64,000 nucleotides of DNA from Bacillus sp. IITD106 (GTDB taxonomy: Bacteria; Bacillota; Bacilli; Bacillales; Bacillaceae_C), in the NCBI RefSeq assembly GCF_019459225.1, contig NZ_JAIAZY010000004.1:62001-126000 (forward strand), in the 5' to 3' direction. The notes under the pieces were generated by a model. That model was given only the letters and a program-made list of their open reading frames with translations. It was not told where the DNA came from and ran no database searches. Both the position numbers and the translations under genes were made by a program. Positions 54,767-63,969 of the stretch are shown piece by piece (within the stretch, counting starts at the first letter, position 1; every line of letters begins with the position of its first letter).

Positions 54767-56569
54767 TTATTCGAGCAACAACGATTTTACTCCCTCTGGC
54801 TTGATCCAAATATCCTTAAAGTCTACCCATCCTCTTGAATTCATATGAACTCCTTGTACGGAAGAATGAAAGGCAGTGCCAAGTTTCTTATGAACGAGGA
54901 AGATGACTGCATAATGTTCTTTAATAATGCTTTCTATTTCCAATAGCTTATTTTCTCTCAAGCTTGCATCCGGTTCTTGTAATACCTCGTCTATTTTTCG
55001 ATCTACTTTTTCAGCTAATTCATCACCTAAATGGATGCGCAAAAAACTGTGGGCATACTGAAAATCATGAATTTGTGAAATCACTTCATCTCCCAATAGC
55101 ACCTCAAATAATATACAATCTGCATGTTTAATCAGTTCAATCTGCGCCATTTCATCCCAGTTAACGATATTCACCACTAGGTTAATTCCGTATTTCAAGC
55201 ATTCATCCTTTAACCAATTCGCATCCAGTTCGTGCCTTTCATAACAATACAATTGAATCGGTTCTCCTGCATAACCCGACTTTTCGAGGAGAGGTTCAAC
55301 TTCAGTTGAATTATGTTCTCGATCAATTACAGAAGGAAGTCCTCTTAATTTAAATCCACTTGATGGATACAACCTTGGCTCTCCTAATTCCGAAATCATC
55401 TTCGACCTATCAATTAATCGGTGAAAAGCTTTCCGAAAATATAGACTTTTTTGCGGACCATTTTTCGACAAATTCATTGTTAACAAACTACTGCCCGCAT
55501 AGATTTCCTCCTGTATTTTCCAGGAATCATGCTCATAATTAGCGCCCTCATCATGATTAACGATCAGCCGTTCAAACTTATGCTTTTCCAAGTTTAATAT
55601 TTTTTCATTATTAGGCATTCTGGAAATTTCTATCCGATCTAATTGTGGTCTTCCAAAAAAGTGAGAAGAAAAAGCTTCAAGGATACAAGTTTTCAATGTG
55701 TTTTCAATCACTTTAAATGGCCCTGTACCACTTGGGCAAACAGGAAAAGCATCATTCGGCGTATCCGCAGGAATAATAGACATTGGGGTATAAGTCAAAT
55801 TACTTAAAAACAGATAATTAGGACTATTTAAGTTAATCTGTACCGTATACTCGTCGTGAATGATCATATCATTTATCTGCTGTACTAACCATTTATGTGA
55901 TGAGTTACGCAAACGATTGAAGGTATAAACAACATCTTCAGCTTTAAGTTCTTTCCCATGATGAAAAAATACGCCTTTCCGTAAATAAAAGATCCATTTC
56001 GTTTGATCTTTATTAGTCTCCCAATGGTGTGCGAGGCCCCCTTTTAATTGATTAGTAGATCGATCATAATCAAGCAATGTGTTGTATATTTGGCTTGCCA
56101 TATGCGCATCTAATTCATAATAAATGCGTGCGGGATCAAGTGTCGTAATCGGCCGAAAAATAGGAAAACGGAGAATTTCAATACGGTCAGCTTCATTATC
56201 TTCAACATTATAGCCAAAGTAATCAGATAACCATTCTATAATACGTTCCTTTACATTTGTTCCTTCTCCGTATTCTTGAATTTGTTCAAGTGCTTCCTTT
56301 AATTCCCCATCTTTAACAAGCTGGACAGCTTTATCATACAGAATATCTTGGAGTGATATTTTGAAGGTTAATGTGGATCGGTTTCCTCTCCCTCTTCCTG
56401 GGATAAATTCTACCCAACCTAACTGCACCATTTTTGTAACAATTAATTTTGCATTTCGGGTCGTACAGAACCATAATTCGGAGAGGGTTTCCATTGAAAT
56501 TGGATATGGTTCATTCTCTTTTGTGTCTGTAAACGATCTCCATAAAGTAATAAAATCATTTGCTAACAT
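54767..56569 (-). CDS. SgrR-like transcriptional regulator with solute-binding domain
   Basis: The 600-residue protein has an N-terminal winged-helix DNA-binding domain of the SgrR type (about 1-115, with LSELWFCTTRNAKLIVTKM). A peptide/oligosaccharide-binding domain of the SBP_bac_5 family follows (about 150-560: LDPARIYYELDAHMASQIYNTLL, LRKGVFFHHGKELKAEDVVYTFNRL). It lacks a signal peptide, so it senses a cytosolic ligand. In enterobacteria SgrR answers sugar-phosphate stress; Bacillus members are usually near transporter genes, absent here. The ATG at 56569 with GGGGGG upstream is preferred over 56611. Confidence 0.85.
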   Translation of the reverse strand: MLANDFITLWRSFTDTKENEPYPISMETLSELWFCTTRNAKLIVTKMVQLGWVEFIPGRGRGNRSTLTFKISLQDILYDKAVQLVKDGELKEALEQIQEYGEGTNVKERIIEWLSDYFGYNVEDNEADRIEILRFPIFRPITTLDPARIYYELDAHMASQIYNTLLDYDRSTNQLKGGLAHHWETNKDQTKWIFYLRKGVFFHHGKELKAEDVVYTFNRLRNSSHKWLVQQINDMIIHDEYTVQINLNSPNYLFLSNLTYTPMSIIPADTPNDAFPVCPSGTGPFKVIENTLKTCILEAFSSHFFGRPQLDRIEISRMPNNEKILNLEKHKFERLIVNHDEGANYEHDSWKIQEEIYAGSSLLTMNLSKNGPQKSLYFRKAFHRLIDRSKMISELGEPRLYPSSGFKLRGLPSVIDREHNSTEVEPLLEKSGYAGEPIQLYCYERHELDANWLKDECLKYGINLVVNIVNWDEMAQIELIKHADCILFEVLLGDEVISQIHDFQYAHSFLRIHLGDELAEKVDRKIDEVLQEPDASLRENKLLEIESIIKEHYAVIFLVHKKLGTAFHSSVQGVHMNSRGWVDFKDIWIKPEGVKSLLLE

Positions 56570-56778
56570 AGCTACCCCCCCTTTATGGGATATAAGGTGA
56601 AAAACAATCACTTTCCCTTTCGCCTTTTTTATGTTTTATCCAATATACCATGGAAAATAAAACATGGAATAGGTAATTTTCGTCTTTAAGTGGAAAAAAT
56701 CATTATAAAAGTATACCATTTTTAACCTCCGCTATCCTTATTACAATTAAATTAAGAAAACGATGGAGGAGATTGAAA

Positions 56779-56976
56779 ATGATTAACTTATATTCCGTAG
56801 AAAAAAGAATGGAGCATGAAGAAAGGGAAAGACGACAGATCGCAAATCAAGCGTGGATGCATTCTAAGAAAGATCATGACCCACATTTTAAAAGGACATT
56901 TAAAGCAATTTTTGATTTGTCACGATTAAAAAACTTTACTTTCAAAAAGCATTCTCGAAAAATGTATGATTCTTAG
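56779..56976 (+). CDS. Small charged protein of unknown family (65 aa)
   Basis: ATG at 56779 has GGAGGAG seven bases upstream. The protein starts MINLYSVEKRMEHEERERRQ, a charged helix, and ends with a basic tail (FTFKKHSRKMYDS). No membrane segment is present and I recognise no family. It is followed by repeat debris (57045-57112) and a terminator at 57121. Confidence 0.6.
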   Translation: MINLYSVEKRMEHEERERRQIANQAWMHSKKDHDPHFKRTFKAIFDLSRLKNFTFKKHSRKMYDS

Positions 56977-57044
56977 CTTACCACGGGAGAAATTTATCGA
57001 ATATTTCCGGGGAAATATGACGAAATATTCCCTTTAGAAGATAG

Positions 57045-57112
57045 CAGTTGGAGCTAGACGGGAACTCCCTTCTTATAAGGTATCAATAAAGTTCCAATCT
57101 GTAATTTTCTAA
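57045..57112. repeat. Dispersed repeat, tail-only fragment
   Basis: GAGCTAGACGGGAACT followed by CTTCTTA and AAAGTTCCAATCTGTAA matches, in opposite orientation, the tail of copy 2 (51721-51770). The rest of the element is absent. Just upstream, GAATATTTC (56999-57007) and GAAATATTC (57022-57030) are perfect inverted repeats. Confidence 0.6.
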
Positions 57113-57120
57113 ACAACGGG

Positions 57121-57153
57121 AAAAGCTTCTGACAATAGAAGCATTTTTTTTAT
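57121..57153 (+). terminator. Terminator before the acetolactate-synthase-like gene
   Basis: AAAAGCTTCT and AGAAGC flank a 7-base loop and are followed by TTTTTTTTATTTTTT on the plus strand. It ends the unit of the 65-residue protein. Confidence 0.85.
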
Positions 57154-57200
57154 TTTTTATCAAAGACTATTAAGCAATATCAAATTTCAGGAGGATTTGG

Positions 57201-58793
57201 ATGAAAGCAACCGACGTAATTGTACAATGTTTGGAAAATGAAGGCGTCGAATACGTCTTTGGTATTGTTGGAAAAGAAACTTTGGATTTTATAGAATCTC
57301 TTTCAAAATCTGACCAAATCACCTTTATTCCCGCCAGACACGAACAAGGTGCAGCGTTTATGGCAAGCGCTTATGGAAAATTCTCCGGTAATTCGGGAGT
57401 TTGCACTTCCACTTTAGGTCCGGGGGCAACAAATTTAATAACTGGAATAGCGAGTGCCTATCTAGACTATTCCCCTGTTGTAGCAATCGCAGGACAAGCA
57501 GGACTTGATAAGCAGCATAAACCCTATCACCAGCTGATTGATCTCGTAAAATTATTTGGACCGATAACAAAATGTACAGTTCAAGTTTTGGACAATCAAT
57601 CGATTCCAGAATTGATACGACATGCCTTTCGTGTATCACAAATGGAGAAGCCAGGGCCAGCTCTTTTAATTATTCCTGAAAATTTGGCAATGGAAGCTGC
57701 TCCACCCAAGATCCTTCCCATTCTTCCAAAATCGAGTACCCAACCGGATCATTCATCCATTGCTGAAGCATGCAAGATCCTTAATGAATGTCAGAAACCA
57801 TTTGTAATCGTTGGAAGTGGAGTGATACGGCAAGAAGGAACCGATCAATTTATTGCTTTTACTGAGAATTTGCAAGCACCTATTACCCATTCCTTTACAG
57901 TGAAAGGGATTGTACCGAAAATCAGCCCACTTAATTACTATACTTTTGGATTCGAAGAGAATGATCTTGTTTTATCTGGTATTAGTGAAGCAGATTTGTT
58001 AATTGTCATTGGCTTTGACGTTATTGAAAGACTTCCGAAGGACTGGAACAAAAACAAGATACCTGTCCTGCACATTGATGCACACCAAGCTCTTGTGGAC
58101 GAGTTTTATCCAGTAAAAGTCGAATTGGTCGGTAATATTAACAAGTCATTAAAGGAAATGAATGCTCAACATATCCAATTGAAAAATTGGACACCTTCAG
58201 GAAATTTAAAAAAGAGAATTGAGCAAACATATCAAATCAAATTCAATAAAAAGGAAATTTCCCATTTGCCTTTAACTACAGAAAATATTTTGCACGTAAT
58301 CGAAAAAGTATCGACTGAACAGACGTTTTTGATTTCAGATGTTGGCGCACACAAAATATCTATTGCACGGACCTACCAACCAAAGCGAGCTGGAGGTGTC
58401 CTAATCTCAAACGGATTTGCATCAATGGGAATCGCCATCCCCAGTTCAGTCGGAGCAAAATTAGCTCGACCAAATGACACAATTATTTGCATCACAGGTG
58501 ACGGTGGCGCGTTAATGAATTTCGCAGAAATTGAGACTGCGAAACGGCTTGGCCTTTCCTTCATCATCATTGTTTTGAACGATTATGTATTAGAGCTTGA
58601 AAAGCAAATGATGAATAAGAAATTCGGCACCAGCTCAGGTGTTAACTTTGGAAATCCCGATTTTGTACAATTAGCGATAAGTTTCGGTATTAAAGGTGTA
58701 AAGCCGCAAACGATTAGCGAATTTGAGGAATTATTGAAATCCACCTTATCTTCTAATGAGCTAATCTTATTCGAGATTCCACTTTCCCAATGA
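57201..58793 (+). CDS. Acetolactate-synthase-like thiamine-diphosphate enzyme
   Basis: The 530-residue protein has the three-domain plan of the ALS/pyruvate oxidase group. The N-terminal domain has the catalytic Glu in ARHEQGAAFMA (about residue 50) and CTSTLGPGATNLITGIA; the middle domain is 190-320; the C-terminal TPP motif is ITGDGGALMNFAEIETAKRL ending in IIVLND. It probably condenses or decarboxylates pyruvate or another 2-oxo acid. There is no small regulatory subunit nearby, so it is more like catabolic AlsS, IolD or benzoylformate-type enzymes than IlvB. GGAGG precedes the ATG. Actual substrate is open. Confidence 0.85.
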   Translation: MKATDVIVQCLENEGVEYVFGIVGKETLDFIESLSKSDQITFIPARHEQGAAFMASAYGKFSGNSGVCTSTLGPGATNLITGIASAYLDYSPVVAIAGQAGLDKQHKPYHQLIDLVKLFGPITKCTVQVLDNQSIPELIRHAFRVSQMEKPGPALLIIPENLAMEAAPPKILPILPKSSTQPDHSSIAEACKILNECQKPFVIVGSGVIRQEGTDQFIAFTENLQAPITHSFTVKGIVPKISPLNYYTFGFEENDLVLSGISEADLLIVIGFDVIERLPKDWNKNKIPVLHIDAHQALVDEFYPVKVELVGNINKSLKEMNAQHIQLKNWTPSGNLKKRIEQTYQIKFNKKEISHLPLTTENILHVIEKVSTEQTFLISDVGAHKISIARTYQPKRAGGVLISNGFASMGIAIPSSVGAKLARPNDTIICITGDGGALMNFAEIETAKRLGLSFIIIVLNDYVLELEKQMMNKKFGTSSGVNFGNPDFVQLAISFGIKGVKPQTISEFEELLKSTLSSNELILFEIPLSQ

Positions 58794-58804
58794 ATATTGA
58801 ATGA

Positions 58805-58850
58805 AAACCCCATGAATATTTATCGTAATAGCGAATATTTTATGGGGTGA
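58805..58850. terminator. Bidirectional hairpin between convergent genes
   Basis: ACCCCAT-n-AATATT pairs with AATATT-n-ATGGGGT. It lies between the stops of the TPP-enzyme gene and the membrane-protein gene; neither side has a long U-run. Confidence 0.55.
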
Positions 58851-58865
58851 AAAATGTGGAACGAG

Positions 58866-59420
58866 TTAAGTAAACTTTTTAATATGTTTAAAGCTTGCTA
58901 CACTGATTTCAATCCATATCCAGCTATAAAATAAAGAAAACAAAAGGATACTGCCTGTCGTAAACACGTTAAAAGATGTCGAGGCCACCGGACCAAGCAG
59001 TGGAAATTTGAAAACATATAAAACTACTATGATTCCTAAAAATAATGAAGCAGTCCCACCCAAAAGAATAGTGAATCTTTTTTTGAAAAATAAAAATGAA
59101 AATCCAATTCCTAGACCCAGCAAGCCTGTTGTAAACGGAAAGACGATGAGCTCGCTCGGTTGTAAAATAAATAATAGTAAAATCGTTGATAAATAGGAGA
59201 GAAATCCATAGCGTAGTGAAAAAATCGTACAAACGATAATAGGCGCTGTTGAAAATGGGCTTATAAATAATCCGATTACCGGTATAAATCCACCTGATGC
59301 TTGCAATACCGCAGCTAGGCAGCTTAATAAAGATACTACAACCATTTTATTCGTCGTAGAGTACAGATTGAAAGCATCATGAATCTTTGTTGCATCATTA
59401 GAGATGCTTTTAGAAAACAA
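58866..59420 (-). CDS. Six-helix membrane protein, possible ECF substrate-binding component
   Basis: The 184-residue protein has a soluble N-terminus (about 1-25) and five or six hydrophobic helices. The segment MVVVSLLSCLAAVLQASGGFIPV and the following loop resemble the fold of ECF transporter S components, but no specific vitamin-binding motif is visible. The TTG at 59420 has GGGGGAG upstream. It is monocistronic and convergent with the TPP enzyme. Function unknown; the ECF suggestion is weak. Confidence 0.5.
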   Translation of the reverse strand: MFSKSISNDATKIHDAFNLYSTTNKMVVVSLLSCLAAVLQASGGFIPVIGLFISPFSTAPIIVCTIFSLRYGFLSYLSTILLLFILQPSELIVFPFTTGLLGLGIGFSFLFFKKRFTILLGGTASLFLGIIVVLYVFKFPLLGPVASTSFNVFTTGSILLFSLFYSWIWIEISVASFKHIKKFT

Positions 59421-59519
59421 TTGGAATCTCTCCCCCTATATTTTTTCCATTATCTCCAATCATTGTATGACCTTCATCTCATTTAATTGCTAGAAACTAT
59501 CACTGTATTTTTTTCGTGT

Positions 59520-59525
59520 TATAAT
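59520..59525 (+). promoter_or_regulatory. Extended -10 of the DUF1646 gene
   Basis: TGTTATAAT is an extended -10 about 26 bases before the chosen start codon at 59551. It overlaps the first codon of a longer frame beginning at 59524, which is therefore unlikely to be the start. Confidence 0.55.
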
Positions 59526-59550
59526 GAGAAAAAAAGTAAAGGAAGAGAAT

Positions 59551-60567
59551 ATGATACTTGGATTAACAATCATCTTAATACTCGTTTTATTTTTACCTTT
59601 TACTGTAAAAAAAGTTGAACACAATTTAGAGGCTTTCTTATTTGTCATGGGACTGGCTGCCGCTTTCATTAGCCATGTGTTAGACGCAAAATTGTTTATG
59701 AAAGCATTAGAAGATCCTATACATATTACATTAGCCGTTCTGATAGCTGGCTTATTATTCAAATGGCTGCAAACGCCCATAGAAAAAAGCATATTAGGTG
59801 TTAGCAAAGCGATTCCTTTTCGATTATTCATTGCGTTAACCGTTATTCTTCTTGGCCTCATTTCAAGCGTCATCACGGCGATTATTGCTGCAATTGTGCT
59901 AGTAGTGATTGTCAGTGTACTTAAACTTGATCGACAATCTGAATTGCGGCTTGTCGTTCTTGCCTGTTTTTCAATTGGTTTAGGTGCGGCATTGACACCT
60001 ATAGGTGAACCGCTGTCTACGATTGCAATCAGCAAATTAAATGAGGATTTCTTTTATTTGCTTGAACTAATCGGCGTTGATGTCATTCCAGCTGTAACGT
60101 TATTTGGAATTTTGGCTGCTATACTTGTCAGCCCAAACCAATCGGAAACTGGATTAGCGGCTCAACACACTGCAGAAAGCTACTCAGAAATTATCATTCG
60201 TGCTGTAAAAATCTATTTATTCGTAATGGGATTAACTTTACTTGGAGCAGGTTTTGAACCTTTTATAGAAAAGTATTTACTTGGACTCAGCCCTTTGTTG
60301 CTATATTGGATCAACATGATTTCCGCCATTTTAGATAACGCAACATTAGCCGCGGCAGAAATTAGCCCTGCAATGGACGAGCCTACTATTAAAGCGATTC
60401 TGCTCGGTCTACTTATTAGTGGAGGAATGCTCATACCAGGTAACATCCCTAACATCATCGCTGCCGGCAAATTAAACATTACAAGCCGTGAATGGGCTCG
60501 TTTCGGAGTGCCAGTAGGCTTAATTGCAATGGTCGTGTATTTTATTGTTATTTTGATTTTTGGATAG
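59551..60567 (+). CDS. DUF1646 membrane transporter-like protein
   Basis: The 338-residue protein has about ten helices. DUF1646 belongs to the ion-transporter superfamily with NhaD- and citrate-type carriers. Paired motifs FSIGLGAALTPIGEPLSTIA (about 145-165) and ISGGMLIPGNIPNIIAAGKL (about 290-310) resemble the two helix-break regions that bind ions in that superfamily. The substrate is unknown, possibly a cation or organic acid. AAAGGAAGAG precedes the ATG. A hairpin at 60599 follows. Confidence 0.8.
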   Translation: MILGLTIILILVLFLPFTVKKVEHNLEAFLFVMGLAAAFISHVLDAKLFMKALEDPIHITLAVLIAGLLFKWLQTPIEKSILGVSKAIPFRLFIALTVILLGLISSVITAIIAAIVLVVIVSVLKLDRQSELRLVVLACFSIGLGAALTPIGEPLSTIAISKLNEDFFYLLELIGVDVIPAVTLFGILAAILVSPNQSETGLAAQHTAESYSEIIIRAVKIYLFVMGLTLLGAGFEPFIEKYLLGLSPLLLYWINMISAILDNATLAAAEISPAMDEPTIKAILLGLLISGGMLIPGNIPNIIAAGKLNITSREWARFGVPVGLIAMVVYFIVILIFG

Positions 60568-60735
60568 GAAGTAGAAATGAGATATCTTAACAATTTCTTG
60601 ACCCCACTTTATCTGCGGATAGGGTGGGGTGTTTGTATGAGGACTTTCCTGTGGTTTTGAAATAGAAGAAAATTGGTTCGTCGAGATTACTTCTTGTATT
60701 TCAACAATACGCTGATGTATCTCATGTTTTGACAT
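60520..60735 (-). CDS. Doubtful small ORF overlapping the DUF1646 gene end
   Basis: ATG at 60735 has GGAG nine bases upstream and opens MSKHEIHQRIVEIQEVISTN, a plausible helix. The second half runs through the terminator hairpin at 60599-60640 and into the opposite-strand gene. An upstream hairpin (CGAGAAC 60761-60767, GTTCTCG 60792-60798) may belong to its leader. It may be a real short gene with a decayed end, or chance. Confidence 0.3.
   Translation of the reverse strand: MSKHEIHQRIVEIQEVISTNQFSSISKPQESPHTNTPPYPQIKWGQEIVKISHFYFLSKNQNNNKIHDHCN
60599..60640 (+). terminator. Terminator of the DUF1646 gene
   Basis: GACCCCAC and GTGGGGT form a 7-base stem around a 16-base loop, 33 bases past the stop, followed by GTTTGT. 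The U-run is weak. Confidence 0.5.
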
Positions 60736-60899
60736 AAATCAGTCTCCTATATTAACGATACGAGAACCAAAGAAGAAATTTGGAACCCTTCGTTCTCGCA
60801 TTTCCCTAATCCGAAAATGAAATCCCAGTTTTAAACGCGTCGAAGATTTACAATTCAAGATGAATACCATTTTGCCACAATTGGTTCGTAAACCACGAC

Positions 60900-60940
60900 A
60901 AAAAAACGCTTGGATTTTTTATTTCCAAACGTTTTTCTCA
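60900..60940 (-). terminator. Terminator of the aminopeptidase gene
   Basis: On the minus strand AAAAACGTTTGGA pairs with TCCAAGCGTTTTT, continuing TTTG. It lies 15 bases past the stop at 60955. Confidence 0.8.
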
Positions 60941-60954
60941 AAAATTCAAGTGTT

Positions 60955-62334
60955 TTATTTAGATACATGAATTGTAAAATCCGCTAAAAGACGGGCGCCG
61001 AAGCCTGTTGCTGTTTTCGGATAGTAGCCAGTTGCGCGGTTGCTAGCCATGACACCCGCCATATCGATATGAAGCCATTTACTTGATTTCGGGACGAATC
61101 GACGTAAGAATAAACCTGCCGTAATCGAACCTGCTTCTGCCTTTGCACTGATATTGCACAAGTCGGCATAATCACTGTTGAGATAAGAGTCGTAGGCGTC
61201 AACCAACGGCATTGGCCATACGTAATCGCCATTTTCACGGCCGAGCTTTTTCATGTCGTCTGCCAACTCTTCATCGCCAAATACACCAGCGATTTTTGAT
61301 CCAAGGGCGTTTCCAATTGCACCTGTCAAAGTAGCGATATCTACTATGTAATCGGCTTGTATTTCACCTGCACGAATCAAACCATCTGCTAAAATAAGTC
61401 TTCCCTCAGCATCTGTATTCCCGATTTGCACCGTTAACCCATTTTTATATTGAATGACTTCAGACGGCAGGAAGGAATGACGATCAGGCATATTTTCCAC
61501 CATTGGAATAAGCGCGGTTACATTTACAGGTGCCTTCAAATCAACAAGGAGTTTCATTGCACCCGCAACCGCCGCAGATCCTCCCATATCCATTTTCATA
61601 TCACTAATATCTGCGCCTCTTTTTAAGCTAATACCACCTGTATCAAAAGTTACCCCTTTTCCTACAAGGACAACATGAGGCTTTGTTTTGTCCGTGCAAT
61701 AGGAAATTTCCACGAAAGCAGGCTCATACTTACTTCCCTTGCAAACGGCCAAAACTCCGTTCATTTGACGTTCTTCCAGCTGTTTTCCGCGAATAATTTT
61801 TACTTTTGCGTCCGTATTACTAAATTCTTTCACAAGGAGCTCAGGATACGTTTCCGGATTTAACGCACTCGGAATTTCATTCATTAAATCTCTTGAAAAA
61901 GATACCGCCCTAGCTCGAGCTTCTCCCTCTTTAATAGAAGGCTGAACATCTTCGCAATCTATTAATTCCAGTTTTGTTTTAATAGATTTTTTATCTGATT
62001 TATAGGTTAAAAATTGATAAGAACCTAATTCCCATCCTTCTATAAACGCACAAACAGCCTTCCCTTTATCCAATTTCGAAAAGCCATTTTCTAATACAGC
62101 CCCCTCTAAAATGACGGATGGAATTTTCCTGCTACTCAATTCTCTGGCAATGGATCCCGCCATATTTCTAACATCTTCATATGTACAGTCTGTTTCTTTA
62201 ATGACTGCATAAATATTGCCATCTAATAATAATGTAATGAATTTCCCTTGATGATTTTGAATAAATTCTTTTAATTTGGGATCATTTTCCACGAGTGAAT
62301 TGTTTGAAAATGTAATATATGCCTTTGATGTCAT
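60955..62334 (-). CDS. M17 leucyl aminopeptidase
   Basis: The 459-residue protein has an N-terminal non-catalytic domain (about 1-150) and the M17 catalytic domain. That has VVLVGKGVTFDTGGISLK with the catalytic Lys and metal Asp, KMDMGGSAAVAGAM, the family signature NTDAEGRLILADGL and a C-terminal IDMAGV. It removes N-terminal residues from peptides using two metal ions in the cytosol. It is somewhat shorter than typical PepA (about 500). It lies 13 bases after the acyl-CoA-dehydrogenase-like gene in the same direction. Confidence 0.92.
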   Translation of the reverse strand: MTSKAYITFSNNSLVENDPKLKEFIQNHQGKFITLLLDGNIYAVIKETDCTYEDVRNMAGSIARELSSRKIPSVILEGAVLENGFSKLDKGKAVCAFIEGWELGSYQFLTYKSDKKSIKTKLELIDCEDVQPSIKEGEARARAVSFSRDLMNEIPSALNPETYPELLVKEFSNTDAKVKIIRGKQLEERQMNGVLAVCKGSKYEPAFVEISYCTDKTKPHVVLVGKGVTFDTGGISLKRGADISDMKMDMGGSAAVAGAMKLLVDLKAPVNVTALIPMVENMPDRHSFLPSEVIQYKNGLTVQIGNTDAEGRLILADGLIRAGEIQADYIVDIATLTGAIGNALGSKIAGVFGDEELADDMKKLGRENGDYVWPMPLVDAYDSYLNSDYADLCNISAKAEAGSITAGLFLRRFVPKSSKWLHIDMAGVMASNRATGYYPKTATGFGARLLADFTIHVSK

Positions 62335-62347
62335 AACTGTCTCTCCT

Positions 62348-63520
62348 TTAATTTTTTGGCCAAAGTGCGGCCATTGCCAGTCCCTTTAACACTGCATCAT
62401 CCATTGGAGGATTATGCAAACCTGCTCGAACATCGCGATACATTCTTTCTAGTGGAAGTTTTTTCGATAAGCTTCCCCCTCCCACAATACGCATCGCCTG
62501 ATCGACGATCGATAATGCGGAATTCGTTGCTACATATTTTGCTAAACCAAGTTCAGATTTGAGCCCGAGTCGTTCTTCAGGATTTTTATCCCAGCGGTCA
62601 GCGACAGAATAAAGAAGCATTCTAGCTGTTTTCAACTCCGCTTCAATTTTTCCGATTTTTTGCTGGATATGATCGACTTCAGCAATGGGGCCCGGCAAAC
62701 TATTAGGACGATAATTAAGGGCGAAATTTACAGCAAAGTCCCGTGCTGCATGGGCGATTCCAATATAACAAGCGGGAATATGCAACATCCAGCCAGAGTC
62801 GCTCTGTTGATGTGTTTTCTCCCCAGGAACTTCTATTTCAATGAGCGCTGAATTTGGTACAAACACATTGTCCAAAATAACGTCGTGGCTCCCTGTTGCC
62901 CTCATGCTCATCGTGTTCCAAGTTTCTTCGATTTTTACATGCTCCGATTTTTGAACTAAAAAACGACCAATTTTATTTTCATCTTTAATTCCCGCACTAA
63001 CCGTGAAGTAATTTAATATCGGGCTTAACGTACTGAATGTTTTTCGCCCAGAAATGACCCACCCATCTTCCGTTTTCTCTGCAGTCGTCTGGGGTCTCCC
63101 GCCTCGCGCTGGACTTCCAGTAGCGCGTTCGCTCGCAAATGAGTTAATCATCTCACCATCTTCTACCACTTTTTTACAAAAATCCTTGAATAATTCTTCC
63201 GGCCATTCCCTGCTTTCTCTTAAACTAAGCATCATCCCTACATGCCAACCGACGCCAAGGGCGGTAGAGCCATCCCCTTTTGCAATTCTCTCTTGCATGA
63301 GGACCATTTCATATAAAGTCGCCCCGTCTCCACCGTATTCTTTCGGAACTGTCGTTTTTAAATAGCCTGCTTCCTTCATATCTTCAAAGTTTTCAAATGG
63401 AAAAGATCCTTCTATATCATGGACAGAAGCCCTTTCCGCAAATTTCACGGCAAGTTGATCAGCCATTTCAGCAAATTTTTGTTCTCTTTCGTTTCGGATA
63501 AAATAATCTTTATATTTCAT
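62348..63520 (-). CDS. Acyl-CoA-dehydrogenase-fold flavoprotein
   Basis: The 390-residue protein has the ACAD N-terminal helical domain (TTVPKEYGGDGATLYEMVLMQERIAKGD), the beta-domain NSFASERATGSPA and WVISGRKTFST, and the C-terminal helices with MRIVGGGSLSKKLPLERMYRDVRAG. True dehydrogenases carry a catalytic Glu in the C-terminal segment; here the segment is LHNPPMDDAVLK, as in DszC/SfnC-type flavin monooxygenases. It may therefore be an FMN- or FAD-dependent oxygenase or dehydratase rather than a beta-oxidation enzyme. The ATG at 63520 has GAGGTG upstream. No electron-transfer or CoA-ligase genes are nearby. Confidence 0.82.
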   Translation of the reverse strand: MKYKDYFIRNEREQKFAEMADQLAVKFAERASVHDIEGSFPFENFEDMKEAGYLKTTVPKEYGGDGATLYEMVLMQERIAKGDGSTALGVGWHVGMMLSLRESREWPEELFKDFCKKVVEDGEMINSFASERATGSPARGGRPQTTAEKTEDGWVISGRKTFSTLSPILNYFTVSAGIKDENKIGRFLVQKSEHVKIEETWNTMSMRATGSHDVILDNVFVPNSALIEIEVPGEKTHQQSDSGWMLHIPACYIGIAHAARDFAVNFALNYRPNSLPGPIAEVDHIQQKIGKIEAELKTARMLLYSVADRWDKNPEERLGLKSELGLAKYVATNSALSIVDQAMRIVGGGSLSKKLPLERMYRDVRAGLHNPPMDDAVLKGLAMAALWPKN

Positions 63521-63595
63521 ACTAGCACCTCGCTTTTTAAGGATAGCCTTTTCATTATTATAACTCTATTAAACTTAAAAATTATAGAAAAAATA

Positions 63596-63867
63596 AGAAA
63601 AGCGTAAGGCGCCCGTTCAGCGACGTACAAACTTTTTAAGCTTCTGACGAATAAAGGAAACACGGCGAGGTTGGAAAAGCGTAAGGCGCTCGATTAGCCC
63701 CGACAAGCAAATGTTCTGAGTCAAAAAAAGTCTGCTTTTTGACTTTTATGGACTCAGGTTATTTGACCTCGAGGGGCTAGCGCCTGGAGCTAGACAAGAC
63801 GAGCCGATGTTGACTTATCGAAGAAGCTGAAAGTTTGCTAGTCGCTGGGCGCCTAAAGCTAGACAAT
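63596..63867. repeat. Dispersed composite repeat, copy 3, with a nested second element
   Basis: The outer element begins AAAAGCGTAAGGCGCCCGTT and has TTCTGACGAATAAAGGAAAC. It is interrupted at about 63677 by a second unit, GAAAAGCGTAAGGCGCTCGA to GGAGCTAGACAA (about 63797). It then continues GACGAGCCGATGTTGACTTA and ends CGCCTAAAGCTAGACAA. The nested unit has its own hairpin (AAAAAGTCTGCTTTTTGACTTTT region). Confidence 0.7.
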
Positions 63868-63910
63868 GAAAGACTTCATTCAAAAAAAAGATCGTATTAA
63901 TCTTTATTCT

Positions 63911-63965
63911 TTCTTTAAAAAAGAACAGTACGAAACATTTTAAAAATGTTCATACTGTCTTCTTT
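63911..63965 (-). terminator. Terminator of a gene beyond the right edge
   Basis: ACAGTACGAAACATTT and AAATGTTCATACTGT form a long stem with one-base bulges; the minus strand continues TTCTTTTTTAAAG. Confidence 0.75.
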
Positions 63966-63969
63966 TACT

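Larger units (their letters stand above)
60568..60954. other. Intergenic region between DUF1646 and M17 peptidase genes
   Basis: Apart from the doubtful ORF and hairpin above it holds two terminators facing each other (60599-60640 and 60900-60940). The middle, 60800-60900, shows nothing I can support. Confidence 0.5.
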
